This document shows positions 46,718 to 58,758 of a stretch of DNA of 64,000 bases, piece by piece. Below the pieces are notes generated by a model. It was not told the DNA's origin. It made no database searches and saw nothing but the letters and a program-made list of their open reading frames with translations. The position numbers and the translations under genes are program-made. Each line of letters starts with the position of its first letter. The stretch's first letter is position 1. Location of the stretch: the NCBI GenBank assembly GCA_019188255.1, contig JAETXT010000014.1, positions 1,860,001 through 1,924,000 of the forward strand, read 5' to 3'. This DNA comes from Verticillium longisporum. Its lineage: Eukaryota; Ascomycota; Sordariomycetes; Glomerellales; Plectosphaerellaceae.

Positions 46718-49623
46718 TATTATATATATATTAATTAATAATAGATTTATAATAGATAATCTAGTAATTATATTATAGGACTATATATTTAAGAGATATA
46801 GCTTCCTAAAAAGTATAATCTCGGATAGAGGGTTATTATTTATTAGTAAGTTTTAGACGATTTTATATAAAATAATAGGAATAAAGAGACGATTCTTAAT
46901 AGCCTTCTACTTATAGACCGATAGCTAAATAGAACGATAGAATTAGAACTTAGAATATTACTTTAGAATATTCTATAATTATAAATAAATAGACTAGATT
47001 TCCCTACTCCTTATAATAGAATTTATATATAATATATTATTCTATATAATAATCTAGTAATTATTAATAGAAGTATTAATAGGATATAACCTAGCTAGAC
47101 CAGGGGACCTAGGCTAAGCTATATAATAATAAAGGAACTTAGAGATAATAGAACTATAAATAGCTTAATAGATAATTAAGAGAAAGATAATCTATAGACT
47201 TTTAAAGATTAATAGTAGATATTAGGCCTATTATTATAACCGAGGAAGAATTCGGAAAGAATATAAAGTAGGAGACTTAATTCTCCTTTCTATAAGAACG
47301 ATTAAATAGTAAAGACCTAATAAGAAGCTATCCGATAAATACTTTAAATTATTTAGAATTATTAAGAAGATAAATAGCTATAATCTAATATATAGGCTAT
47401 AATTACTCCTTAATTATAAAGTATATAATATATTCTATATATTATATTTAGAAAATTAGAAAGGTAGAGAAAACTAATTACTACCTTAGCTATAAATTAA
47501 TAAAATATTATTAGCTATAGGAATAGAAGATATATATATAGTTAAGAGAATAATTAATTATAGAGGATTATTATATAATTAGTAATACTTTATTAAATAG
47601 GAAGGATACTTAGAAAGCGAGAATTTATAGGAATTATAGCGAAATATAATAAACGACCTCGTTAAGATATATAAATAATTATAAGAAAGATTAATAATAG
47701 ATTAATAATAACCTAATTAATATTTAAGGGGTAATTTAGCCCCTAGCCCTATTCTTAAAAGAGAATAATAAAAAAGAAAAAAAAAAAAAAAGAAAAAACT
47801 AAATAATAGAAGAGTATTAATAGACTATTAATAGTTCTTAAGCTACGATTTCGCTATTATTTTCCTAATTCTTATTATCCTCTTTATTATTAGTAATATT
47901 AATAAGAGTATTATAAGTCTAGTAAACGATTAATAAGCGAATAGTAAATAATTAATAAACGATTTATAATTAGAATATAATTTTCCTAGATCTTAGACTA
48001 AATAGTAACTAGCTTAGTAAGAGAGCTAATAATCTATTATAGGGTAGTAGTAGAGACTTTAGTAATAGTAGTAGAATACTTAGTAGCCTAGGCGAAGCGA
48101 TTAATAGTAGTAAGGCGGCGAGTAGAGTACTCGCTAGCCTCCTATTAATTAATAGTAGCCCGCTTCTTAGTACTTAGTACTTTATCGTTTTTACCCTTTT
48201 AGAAGGCCTTCTAGTTAACGGTCTTAGCTATATCGAAATTAATTAAAAGAAATCTATTAATATTTAGATAATAAATACTTAGCTAATAGGTACTATTTAC
48301 TTTAAAGATACTAGTATAGCTATTCTTAGCTATAGCCTTAATAGCTAATTTAAGGGTATATATAGCGGCCTAGTACTTAATAAGCACTTATAGGGGATTA
48401 GCTACTAGATAATAGGGAAATAAAAGGGGGGTAATTTATAGCGAGATATAGCTTACCTCTTTAGGCTATTCTATAATAGGAGTATTAAGCGGAATTAGCT
48501 ATATAAACGATTAATTAATAATTAATAGCTAGATAATAGCTTATTTATTAATATCCTCTTTATAATAAGAATACTCTTTATTTATAATAGGATTAAATTA
48601 CTTATATATATAATCGTAATAATAGAAGTATAATAGGTCTTTAATAGAATATACTTATCTAGGCTCCTAGTAAGGATTAAGAAGAAGAGGAGCTATTATT
48701 CTATAGCTAATTAGCTATTAAATTATAAAGGAAATATTAAAAGTAATTTATAAATAGGAAATTATTTAAATAATAGTATTATTACTTTTAATTAATAGGT
48801 AATTAATAAGTAAATATTAATAGATTTATAAATTATTCTTATTAAAGAATTAGAAAACCGGAATTAATCTAAGAACTATATTTAATTAATAATTATATAA
48901 TAGCTAATTATTAAAGGTTTATTATAAAAGATATAAAAATAATATTAAAGAGGGGAGGAATATTATTATTATTATTATTATTATTAAAGAAGAAGAAAAA
49001 ACGGAAATAATAATTAGAAAATCCTCTTATAGATATACTAGAAACCTATAATAAGCTATTTTAGAATAATAGCTATTTATTAAATCTAAATAATAAGAAA
49101 GGAAAGAACGAAGAATAATAGATTAATAAATCTATATTAAAAAGTAAATAATTATTAATTAGCTATAGAAGAAGCTTATTAGATTATTATTTAAAAATAG
49201 AATAATATAAAAATAATTAAATAGAATTAAGATAAAGAAGGAGAATAAAAGAATATTAGAATAATAAAATTATATTAATAAGCTATTATTTATTAATTAG
49301 CTATAAAAGAGAATTATTAAATTATTAAATAAGAATAATAGAAGAATAAGAAATAGAACTAAGACGAGAAGAAAGATATATATAAGTATTAAACTATAGC
49401 TATTAGATAATAAAGAATTAACCTAGAAACCCTAGCTAATTAATAGGAAGTATTTATTAAGATAGATATTTAAGAACTAGATAGAAACCTAGAATATATA
49501 GATATTATTAGATTAGATAATACTAAATAGCCTAAGAGAGAACTACTTAGAACTTAATAGGGACTTTTAATTTAAACATTATATTATATTTTAGGACGAA
49601 GTAAAGAGAGAGATAGAGTATTA
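46718..49623 (+). pseudogene. Gypsy integrase remainder and 3' internal region (degenerate)
   Basis: This starts at the TA next to copy C. With stops it reads integrase relics: SDRG-like at about 46831, then a segment matching the KRRxSTAYHPQTDGQTERxN block near 46880-46950. The ~25-residue piece between DFIIGL...NIIF (35416) and this point is missing. From about 47.5 to 49.6 kb the sequence is very TA-rich, with A-runs (47769-47790) and a (TTA)n run at about 48960-48985. I recognise no further protein there. Confidence 0.65.
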
Positions 49624-49837
49624 TATTAGGACCTAAAGGAGGTATAAGACTAATAGGGGATTATCTATTATTTAATTATAGGAATTAAGAAGAGAGGACC
49701 GAGTATAGTAAGGGAATAGTTATAAGAAAGGTTAATAGACTAAGATTTAGAGAAGGGCATCGATTATTCTATCTTCCTAGAGACCCCTAAAAGACTAATA
49801 GTTAACCCCTTTACTCGTTGTATAAGAATCCTTAATA
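49624..49837 (+). repeat. 3' LTR of the Gypsy element
   Basis: 214 bp, full-length match to 26254-26467, followed by the target duplication ctagg. Confidence 0.85.
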
Positions 49838-49842
49838 CTAGG

Positions 49843-50267
49843 ATACTTTGCTAAGCCTTATATATAGATATAGGACGAAAGAAATTGTAAGTCGATCTGT
49901 TTGCTCAAGTCGCGATAGATATAACTAGCCAATTTTAGTAAAACGTAGTTCAGAGCACCGGATTTCTATCGTTCCTGACGACTTATCGGCTACTGCTGGT
50001 AGTAAAAATAACCTACATGCCCATATCATGACGGTACATCAAGCCGAGAGATGTCTATCTTTCAACACTATTATACATGCGACAGACAACGGGCATCGAT
50101 TTCGATCAAAGCAGAGCAATGTCCATTGTAATGGCAGGGTATCAAGCAGTACAGGATTACACAGATATAGAGATACACATCGGCTCGACGCGATGGCAAT
50201 GTGATCAAGTTACCCGATTTCTTAAACATGCAACCTCCTAGATCCGGCAAGAACAGGGCGATTGTTC
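49843..50267. other. Intergenic interval after the transposon block
   Basis: Normal base composition returns. It holds the 3' side of the permease gene; no gene seen. Confidence 0.5.
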
Positions 50268-52158
50268 TTACATGACCCGGTTCAGGATTTGCCTCCACTT
50301 GGGCAGCGACTTCTGATGTTCGCGATACTCGCGGATGGCCTCCCAATCGAGCTCGCGACGGCCAGTGTCCACGTCCATCTGCGCTGTGCGCAACCAGCCC
50401 GTACGCTTCCACAGGAAGCCGCAGATCCAAAAGAGCATGACGACCGGCAGGGCGAGATACGACTTGAAAAAGCCTTCAGCATCGTTGAGCGCCGACTGGC
50501 CTGGGGGAGCGATAGCTGTGTAGAACTAGAGAAGTTAGTCTTGAGTCTAACAAAGGGGAAGCATCTTGACGATATACATACCTGGGCAGCAAGAACAATG
50601 AAGCAAAGGAAGAGACCCAGCCAGGATCCGTAGACACCGCCAGCCGCGTGGAAAGGAATCTCGTCGAGCGTGTGGCCGTGGTACGCCCAAGCCTTGCGGA
50701 AGCGAATGTGAGCGAGGCAGATGGATCCCCACGTAAAGACAGCGGCCAAACCGGAGAGGGCAAGCAGCCAGGCGAAGACGTCGGGACCAGAAGCGCTGAG
50801 GTTGATGTAGGCCAGCGGACCAAAGAGGATGATGGCCAGCACTGAGGGCAGCGGGCGGCCGGAGCGATCAATGTAAGTAAAGATCTTGGGGGCGTAGCCC
50901 TGCTGAGCCAGAGCAGTCAGGGTACGTGAACCGCCGTATACACCGGAGACGCCGATGGAGAGAACGGACACCAGAATAATGAAGTTCATGAAATGGTCGA
51001 ATCCCTTCAGGCCGCCGTACAGACCAACAAGGACAAAGGGCGAGGCCTTGACGTCTGAATAGGCCGAGTCGGACAGCAGGCTTGGGTCGTCAGAGGGGAT
51101 GAGCAGGCCAACGAAGAAGAGGCCGAGAATGTAGAAGAGCGTGATACGCCAGAAAACCTGCTTGATTGCGCCAGGCAGGGACTTGACGGGGTTCTTGCTC
51201 TCGGCGGCAGCAAGACCAACAAGCTCGGTGCCAGAGAAGGAGAAGGCAGCCGTCACGAAGACGGAACAGAAGCCCTTGAAGCCGTTACGGAAAGCGCCCG
51301 GGTCATACCAGAGACGCGCGCCGTAATATTCATCGTAGCGACCGCTTGAAGGGCCGCCGCCGAGAACCAGGACCAGAGCGATGATCATGAAGATGATGAT
51401 AGCCGCGAGTTTCAGCAGGGACGACCAGAATTCTTCTTCGGCATAGCCAATACTGCCAAAAATGTTGACAATGATGATAGCGACGAGGAAGACGGTGATC
51501 CAGACAGCTACGCTGATATTATCGTTCCAGTACGCGACAACGAGGCCGCAGACTGTAAGCTCAAGGGGTAAGACGATAGCCCATTGGAAGACATAGTTCC
51601 AACCCATGGCGAAACCCCACGAGGGGTCAATGAAGCGAGTCGAGTACGTGTAGAAGCCACCAGATACAGGGTACATTACAGCCAGCTCACCAAGAGCGAA
51701 GACTAGAATTGATCAGTTGAGGAAGCTTTGCGATGCTGTAGGAAGACTGCGACATACCAACGTTGAAGATCATGACACCGACAATCATGAAGCCAAGAAG
51801 AACAGAGGCAGGGCCCTAGAGCAGGTCAGCTTGCGTTCGGGAGCGCTGCGCAACGTGAAACAAAACTCACACCAGAGGCCAGCGCGCCACCAGAGCCGAC
51901 GAAGAAACCGGCGCCAATGGAGCCGCCAATGGCAATCATGTGCAAATGGCGACCCTTCATGGAGCGGTCCAGCTCGACGATGCCACGACCATAGTCGCGC
52001 TTCTGGAATGACTTCAAGTTCAGACCGCTGCGGGTCATGAAGTCTTCCTCCTGTACGGTACCGGCGGTGGCATTGTTATGGCCAGATTCGTTGTAGCCAG
52101 GCAGCGGCGCAACCTTTTCGTCGGCCGCGGGCTCATGGACGAACCCATTGTTGGCCAT
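50268..52158 (-). CDS. Amino-acid permease, AAT (fungal GAP-like) family, 574 aa
   Basis: Four exons: 51871-52158, 51758-51815, 50582-51702, 50268-50525. The introns are 51816-51870 (55 bp), 51703-51757 (55 bp) and 50526-50581 (56 bp), all GT-AG with frames joining exactly. A hydrophilic N-terminus precedes the first membrane segment, whose GGSIGAGFFVGSGGALAS motif and following GPASVLLGF and FALGELAVMYPVSGGF are family signatures. Twelve membrane segments are expected and the hydrophobic runs agree. The C-terminus is cytosolic (FLWKRTGWLRTAQMDVDTGRR). It would import amino acids across the plasma membrane by proton symport; the specificity cannot be read from sequence. Length is typical and nothing is broken. 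Confidence 0.92.
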
Positions 52159-55100
52159 GGTCGGCAGTGGGTGATGAAGCGAAGAGGAGCAGTGTTTAGC
52201 TCAGCAAAGAAGTTATGTATAGTGGTGACTGCAAATACCCCAGTGCCAGTGGAAGGATGAGGAGGGAAGGGGGCTGCACGACAGTACTGCGACACAAAGG
52301 GGGAAGATCTTGGGTTTAAGAAGAAGACACCGATCTGCTGGCCAGGATGTGCTGGTGCCAGGCTAGCAGCTCATTAGCGACGAGCAGGCACACGACGAGG
52401 GGCGGGCCATCATCGCAAAGAGGCAAGAGGTGTACGACCACCACTGCCCCTAGCACACCCAGTGGGCGCACGGCTGGACTCTGGGGAAGCTGCTAGGCGT
52501 TAAGTTGGCTGGCGCACGGCGATGATGATGATGATACCAGCAGATCCCTGTCAAATGGCGGACAAGGGAGGGGGGACGTTGATTGCCCACTCGTGCGCCC
52601 GTCCCCCGGCCGCCTCGACTCGCCAGGCCTGGAGGGTTGGACGCGTTCCCAGTTCGGGGACAATGGCTTGCCGATCGCTCTTCGACGGGTCTCCGGCAAG
52701 GACGGTAGCGCAACGCTGCATGCACCACCTGAGGGGGTGACCTTGCAGCCCGAAAGCGTGGGCGTTCTGCCTCAACACGGCGAGTCCAATCAGACGATGG
52801 TTGACTCGATGTATCTATCGCGTGGCTGCTGTCTCCCACATCAGCGACTTTGATTGTGGCGCCCGCGCGATGTTGTTTGCCTGGCATGTCGAGACCAGCT
52901 CGTGTGGCATAAACATGGTAAAATGGCGCGAGCTGAAGCGCTATCAGTGGAGATGACTTGACCGTCGGGGCAGAGTCATTCAGACCAGGGCCGAGACCTC
53001 GAACGGCGAGACAGTCGAAACTCCAGAGATTAGGTGCCGCTGTACCGATGGAGGCGAGCACCCACTGAGAAGCGGGTATCCCCAGGAAAATGGTGGCAGT
53101 GTTTGCCCACTTGGACCCTCCGTTCGGAGCCTGTATTACGAGAGAAACTGCTGTGAGCGTGCGAACGCGTTGCGTGTCCAGCAAATCGGCCTCGTCTTTT
53201 CTCCCCCATTCGAGCGCTGTGTTTTAAGGTTGCGGGGAGGAAACTGGGACGCCTCTGGCCTTGCAGTGCTGTGCTTGGCAGTTGACAGCTCTTGTCGCGG
53301 TCGTTCGTCAATCGCCGCCGACGTTCGCGATGTCGTTGAAGAGCATTTGAACATTGTGACGGTCCGGCAGTTGCGTACAGTGACGACATGATGCGGCTCA
53401 ATTGCCCGTAAGTTCGGGCGCTTGTGTGTCTTTTGCTGCGGGAAGCAGACGGTAGACAAGGGGAAGCCGTCGCCAAGGTCCTTATCTCCTCCCTCTTTGG
53501 GCACAGCGGCAACTGCCAGCGAGCTTGGGCGGACCTTGGCGATCGGTGACCATCTGGGAGTCCGATCCCGGCTGTTCCGAAGGATTGGGTGCAAGTGCAC
53601 ACTCGCTCGTCCTCAAAGGAGCTTATCGCGCGCCATGCTGGATATGACAGCTTGCGTCCAGAAACGAGCATCTGGTCGAACGCTTCAGCGTCAACCAGGC
53701 GAGGGGATTCGCTGGATAGTGACAGGCGGAGAGAAGACAAGAGGACGCGACAAAGGAATTGACCGGGTTACGGCCGATACGACTTTGCCATCCCTGTCCT
53801 TGCGTGAGGAATTAAGAGCTTCTAGCGTTGTTCTTTCATGCTTCTCGTCGTGATCGGGGCGGCATGTGGCCCCTCCAGCCGTAAGCTCCGACCTGTGAGT
53901 GTGAAGCATCATACTGCGGGAATTCTGGTAATCGCAGGGACCGCCATTCGCTGCTGCCAATCTGAGCGCTCGAGTCAGGTCAAGACTGTTTGCGTGACAA
54001 TATTCGGTTGGTCATTTAGCAGGTTGCTCATGGACCAAGGTAAGGGTCGGTTCTGCTGTCCGATCCGGTCTCTGACCACCGAGTGGTCGGCTGCGAGACG
54101 TGAGACGCCTACTAGTATATGCTGTGTGGCTAATGGCTACGTGGCTGCAGGAAGATTCGCCCATCGACGTCACGGGCTTGAACGGATGAGCAGATGGCTG
54201 AATGGTGGCGTCCGATGAGCTTGGGGAAGCCTGCTGGCTTATCGTAGGAATCTGTGCCATTTTTGGCATAAAACGGGCCATTTCGTAGTAGCCGAGGCCG
54301 AGGCCTTCGCCATGGGCACCCTATAGCGGTTCGGTCTCCACGCGGGAGGGGCGAAATCTTACCCCCCTTCCAGGCCATGAATGCAGGAGCCGGAGTTCCG
54401 AGTGGGATCCTGTCAGTGGCTGCACCACACCATCTGCAGCAACCCAACAGGTGTGGTGGTGTTGTGTGTCTCCAGAAGTGTGTGTGCGGGGATGTCAATA
54501 CACGTGCTTCGTAAGGGTCTACGTGTCAGCAGGGTGGGGGGGCATGAATCCGAGGCGCCCCAGTCACGTGGACAAATACATCATAAGCACCTAAGGGACC
54601 TACCTAGGCAGGTAGCTCTGGACCTTGAGCTGCGAAAAGGCACCGCGACTGTCTCAGAGGAGGGTGACAAGCATCAGCAAGTTGCTGAGTGCATCTCTGG
54701 CATGCACCTCAGTTCTGTACCTCGTCGATGGATCCGGGTTGAAAGACTAATGACATCCGTTCGTGGAGCGTTTCTCCAAACAACTACAGAATTTGCATGG
54801 CTCGCATGGCATCTCGCCTCAAACATTTGTTTCGAGGCCCGCGATGGTTGCGAGGCTGACGATCGAGCTCTTACTCGTGGTTCATGGCCTGGTACGTCGT
54901 GATCGACATCCCCCAATGAATGTAGCTCCCATGGCCTGTGTCCTAATTCATCACAGTCAGCGTTGTCATCTCGTAACTCTTACGCCATCCTCCACACTCC
55001 GCACCCGTCACCCGCAAAATCCACTTCACGCTGGACGGACAGGACGGGCTAAACGCTATTCCCCCGCACCCGCCGCATCTGGCTGCCACGGGCTCGAAAC

Positions 55101-55755
55101 AGCGCCGTAACAGCGTCCACAAAGCATTGCAAACTGCATTGAACCAGAAGTATTGGTCCTGACGCGGCCCTCTCAGATTTCCGAGCTAAGCTTGGGGGCC
55201 GTGGCTGCCGTTCGAATGCGCAGAGCAGCCTAGTGGAAGGTCGTCCCGAGGGCTTGCCTCGGACAGCGAGTTACGTGAGCGTTTGCAGAATGTTGAGCCG
55301 CGACTGACAATCGCCCCGAACCCATCATCAGCTGCCAGGGGCATGAATGCGGCGCCGAGTGGTTAGACTCAGTCCTTTGGGTCTGTCGCTGGACACAGCC
55401 GCTGTCAAGTGAGAGAACGGCATGCTCTGGCTGCGTTTGACGATTCGAGTCGTTGCGCACGTGGTGACTAAAACGCCAAGCCCGTCGCTGTCACAAAGCC
55501 GGGACAAACCGCCGAACAACGAGGTGGCTCGGATGGTTATTCCGATGTGGCTCGGGAGGCAACTTTTTTGGCTTTGGTCGGACGAGGAGATCGCTTTGTT
55601 GCGGTCTCCATCTCGTGCTTCCACACATTTATACAGTTCTCTCCTCAGCTAACCGGAGGTACGGCTTGTACAACGTCACCAATTCTTGACTATATGCATC
55701 ATTGCATCTGCCTTTCATTATCTACGGATCGTACAGAGAAAGTAATGCGCGCTGC
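52159..55755. other. Long intergenic interval
   Basis: 3.6 kb between the permease start and the SOD2 stop. Frames of up to 244 codons exist on both strands but overlap each other, lack intron logic and resemble no family, so I do not call them. Base composition is normal, with no repeat or RIP signature. It probably includes a long permease promoter; an unrecognised short gene or non-coding RNA cannot be excluded. Confidence 0.5.
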
Positions 55756-56513
55756 CTATTTCTCAAAGCGGCTGGCAACGGCCTTCCAGTTGACGACATT
55801 CCAGATGGCGTCAAAGTACTCAGCCTTTCGGTTCTGGTACTGCAGGTAGTAGGCGTGCTCCCAGGCGTCAATGCCCAGGAGAGGCTGAAGGTTGCCGGTA
55901 ATAGGGTCCTGGTTGGCACGAGTGACAAGGCTCAAGGTGCCACTTGTCTTGTCCTTGACGATCCACGCCCACCCACTGCCCTGGATGCCGGCGAGGGCCG
56001 CGTTGGTCTGTTTGCGAAGCGTATCAAAGGAGCCGAAGTCCTTGGTGATGGCTTTCTGCGGGGGTCTGTTAGCGAGTTGCACGGCAGCGAACAATTTGCG
56101 ACATGGAAGAGAGGACTTACGGCCAGAGCGCCGTCAGGTTCGCCGCCACCGTTCTGGCTCGCGGGCGCAAGGTTCTCCCAGAAGAGCGAGTGGTTGAGGT
56201 GACCGCCGCCGTGGAAGTTGATGAGGGGCGCCTGCGAGGCAGCCTTGGTGTAGTCACCCTTGGACTCAGCCTCGGCAAGCGTCTCGAGAGCCGTGTTGAG
56301 GCCGTTGACGTACGTCTGGTGGTGCTTGGAGTGGTGCAGCTCCATAATCTGGCCCGAGATGTAGGGCTCGAGAGCGCCATAATCGTACTGCAGGTCAGGC
56401 AGCGTGGCCTTGCCGCGCACGAAACTCGCGCCGGCGAGGGAAGCGGCAGGTGCAGCCCGAGTGCGCAGGGCGGCGCGGAGAGCGGGCGTGCTGCGGAGTA
56501 GGGTGGACGACAT
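55756..56513 (-). CDS. SOD2: Mitochondrial manganese superoxide dismutase (230 aa)
   Basis: Two exons, 56121-56513 and 55756-56055, separated by a 65-bp intron (gtaagt...ccgcag). The first ~35 residues form an Arg/Ala/Ser-rich mitochondrial presequence without acidic residues. The Mn/Fe-SOD fold follows: [35 protein letters not shown] supplies the first metal His, HLNHSLFW the second, and [11 protein letters not shown] the Asp and the last His. The Gln in RANQDP fits the manganese type. It converts superoxide to peroxide in the matrix. It is divergent from PSF3 with 473 bp between start codons. Confidence 0.96.
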
Positions 56514-56986
56514 GGTGATGTGATGGTTTTATTCGGGATCTGATGTTTGGCAGGTCGAGTTAGCTTGGTTGTGACGCGCAGATACGGACTGCGCCCTACT
56601 CAATCAGAGAACGGCTGACTGACATTTAAATATTGTACAGCGATCAATTGAAGCTGAGCGAGGTCAACAGTGCAGAATTGTGATTGAGTCGAGAGCAAGC
56701 AGCTTTGACCGAGGGGGACAGGTTCGGAATTTCGAGTCGCTCCATCGGCTCCACTGATGACATGTTTCGTCATCGCCGAAAAAGTATGGCGCAGGCCCAA
56801 GCTCCCGCCTCGATCAGTGCTTGCTAAGCAGGCGCCGTGGCTGGTGCCCGCGGCAGTCGTGGTGGGCCTAGTGCACAACGCGTCTCGCGCCTTCGCCTCA
56901 ACCTCTATCGCGACCGACAATGCCCCTCTCGTGATCGTCATTTGCGCATTGATAAGACCGAGCCGAGCGCCGTCCCTTCGCCCGAG
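56514..56986. promoter_or_regulatory. Shared divergent promoter of SOD2 and PSF3
   Basis: The 473 bp between the two ATGs must hold both promoters. No clear TATA box was seen on either side. Confidence 0.6.
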
Positions 56987-57620
56987 ATGTACTACGATAT
57001 TGATGCCATCCTGATGGATGCAGAGGTGCGTTGTCGTTGTTACACCCGTTGACGTCCGAGCTGTCGTCAGAGCCACGATCTAGAACACAACTGACTCTGG
57101 CTGGCAACAGAAAGTCCCATGTAAATTCGAGATTGACCTTGCCGATCTCGGCTACCTCGATAACAGCCCGTCGCATGCCTTGAAAGCCGGTTCTCAGCTC
57201 CAGCTACCATTGTGGCTCGCCGAGATGCTCGCCCTCAAGGATCAGAGCGCTCCAGAAGATACAAAGTCCCCCGTGACGCTGAATCTGCCTAGTACTGTCT
57301 CTGGCCAAGTCGTCTCTGCGTTGAAGGCCGACCCGCGCGCCGTTCCCTTGCGCGATCAGAGCGCGCATTTCTACGGCGTTGGAATCAGAATGCTCGAGTT
57401 GTTTGATGAGCGCGATCTCGGGGCCGTCCTGAGAAAGACGTACGTCACACGCGCAGCCGACATTGCGCTGCACGCAAGGAAGGCCGGTGACGATGGTGTC
57501 GGAGGGTCGAGCGGCGAGTTCTTGCGGGGGTTGGATGAATGGGAGCGTTCGCTGTTCCGCAAGGCGCACGAGGGAACCAAGGCTTCAAAAGAATGGTTAG
57601 AAAATGTCAAAAAGCACTGA
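56987..57620 (+). CDS. PSF3: GINS complex subunit Psf3 (182 aa)
   Basis: Exon 1 is 56987-57025 (13 codons, MYYDIDAILMDAE) and exon 2 is 57111-57620. The 85-bp intron has donor gtgcgt and acceptor caacag. The start MYYDIDAI followed by KVPCKFEIDLADLGYLD and LQLPLWLAEMLA is the Psf3 N-terminal signature; a helical C-terminal half with FYGVGIRMLELFD follows. The length is normal for fungal Psf3. It is a nuclear component of the GINS tetramer in the CMG helicase, required for replication initiation and fork progression. A short first exon and the next in-frame methionines make the exact start worth noting, but conservation supports 56987. Confidence 0.93.
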
Positions 57621-58758
57621 GGATTGGTACGTCAAGGGCATGATGCGATGCAGCATACACTGCATACTTACTGACTCGGGCACAGGATACATCTACGATT
57701 TATGACATGACGAGAATCACGTATACGCAACGAAACGAGCATCGCGATGTGCCAAGCACCTGCGTGAGGAACAACCGACAATGGCATACAGTCCAGGCCT
57801 CTCAAGAGCGCCAATCGACGCCCGCCTCAACTCGTAACAGTACGAGAAGAAGAATGCAAGAGCAGTTGGCCTCCGCATATTACCCATCGCCGATTCCCCG
57901 TGACAGTCTGTAGGCCGCATCGGAAACCAGTCAACGGCAGTCTTTGATATCAATCAATTGAATTGGCTCTCAGTTCCCTCAACCAGGCGATGCCGCGAAG
58001 GGAAGACCGCAATGTTTCTTCGGCACGTCCAGAAGAAGTGCGCTCGCTGCCCAAGACCTTACAGCAGAAGAGGCGATATAAATAAGGCTAGATCTCACCC
58101 AGGCCTTGCAGAGCTTGCCCGTTTGATCTGTCCCTGATGTAGGACTTGCTCTTGGCCTTTTCACCGGCTTCAGACCCTACCGACCGGTAAGGCCCGGGCT
58201 GGAATGAACACTACATTCGCTCATAGTATTGAGCCGTGGCTGCTGTACTTTTCCATCGCCATCATGTCCTTGTTGTGCACAGCGCCGGGCCTAACAAAAC
58301 CGGCTCGGCTCGGCGGCGGCGACGAACCGTTCAGCGTCTATGGTCGTCTACCATCGCCTACCTTCCACCCCAAAGGCTCTTGCAACCGGATATCGTGCGC
58401 CGAGTACTCTAAGCGCTTGCCTTCAACACAAGAGCGCTGCCTGAATACGATAAAGCAAGCATTTGGTTGGACTTTGCTGTCATCACCTTCCCTTCTGGGG
58501 GCCCCTGTTCGGCTCCGCTACTGATCCCCTGGCGCAGCGATGGTCTAGATGCGTCGATATGCGGCGCGAGAGTCGGCCCCGGTGCTCTCAACTGGCGGAG
58601 TTCCGTTCGATATATTTTATACGACGCACAGTCACAATTCAATCATGTTCTGCGGTTCTCACTACAATCCTATAAATACCCTGTCTGACAACACCGTGAC
58701 TGTGACTGTATGCTGAGAGAACAGGACATCAAGACACACACATCCAACAAACATCACC
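57621..58758. other. Intergenic interval
   Basis: About 1.1 kb. The last 90 bp hold the promoter of the secreted-protein gene (TATA box at 58671). No other gene is recognised; frames present are short and unlike any family. Confidence 0.5.
58671..58678 (+). promoter_or_regulatory. TATA box of the secreted cysteine-rich protein gene
   Basis: TATAAATA lies 88 bp before the ATG at 58759, a usual distance for fungal TATA promoters. The leader between them is rich in CA, as in highly expressed fungal genes. Confidence 0.6.

Larger units (their letters stand above)
26254..49837 (+). mobile_element. RIP-degraded Gypsy-type LTR retrotransposon with nested insertions
   Basis: The two 214-bp LTRs match closely and are flanked by ctggg (26249-26253) and ctagg (49838-49842), a 5-bp duplication differing by one TG-to-TA change. 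Pieces of pol read in order on the plus strand: a zinc-knuckle-like stretch near 27590-27660, a protease-like GADINVIN near 27850-27880, RT start at 28441-28530, RT/RNase H/integrase start at 33757-35416, and the rest of integrase from 46718. The order PR-RT-RNH-IN defines Gypsy/Ty3. All frames are full of stops from CAA/CAG/TGG changes, the signature of RIP. Everything else between the LTRs is inserted in it. Confidence 0.85.

Noticed and set aside
26254..49837. TA-rich block as a centromere or AT-isochore of unknown origin
   Set aside because: The LTRs, target duplications and pol relics explain it as nested, RIP-mutated transposons.
52450..55110. Frames of 120-244 codons on both strands (52450-53184, 53030-53740, 54381-54902)
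   Set aside because: They overlap one another, contain no domain motifs, and no splice pair extends any of them into a plausible protein.
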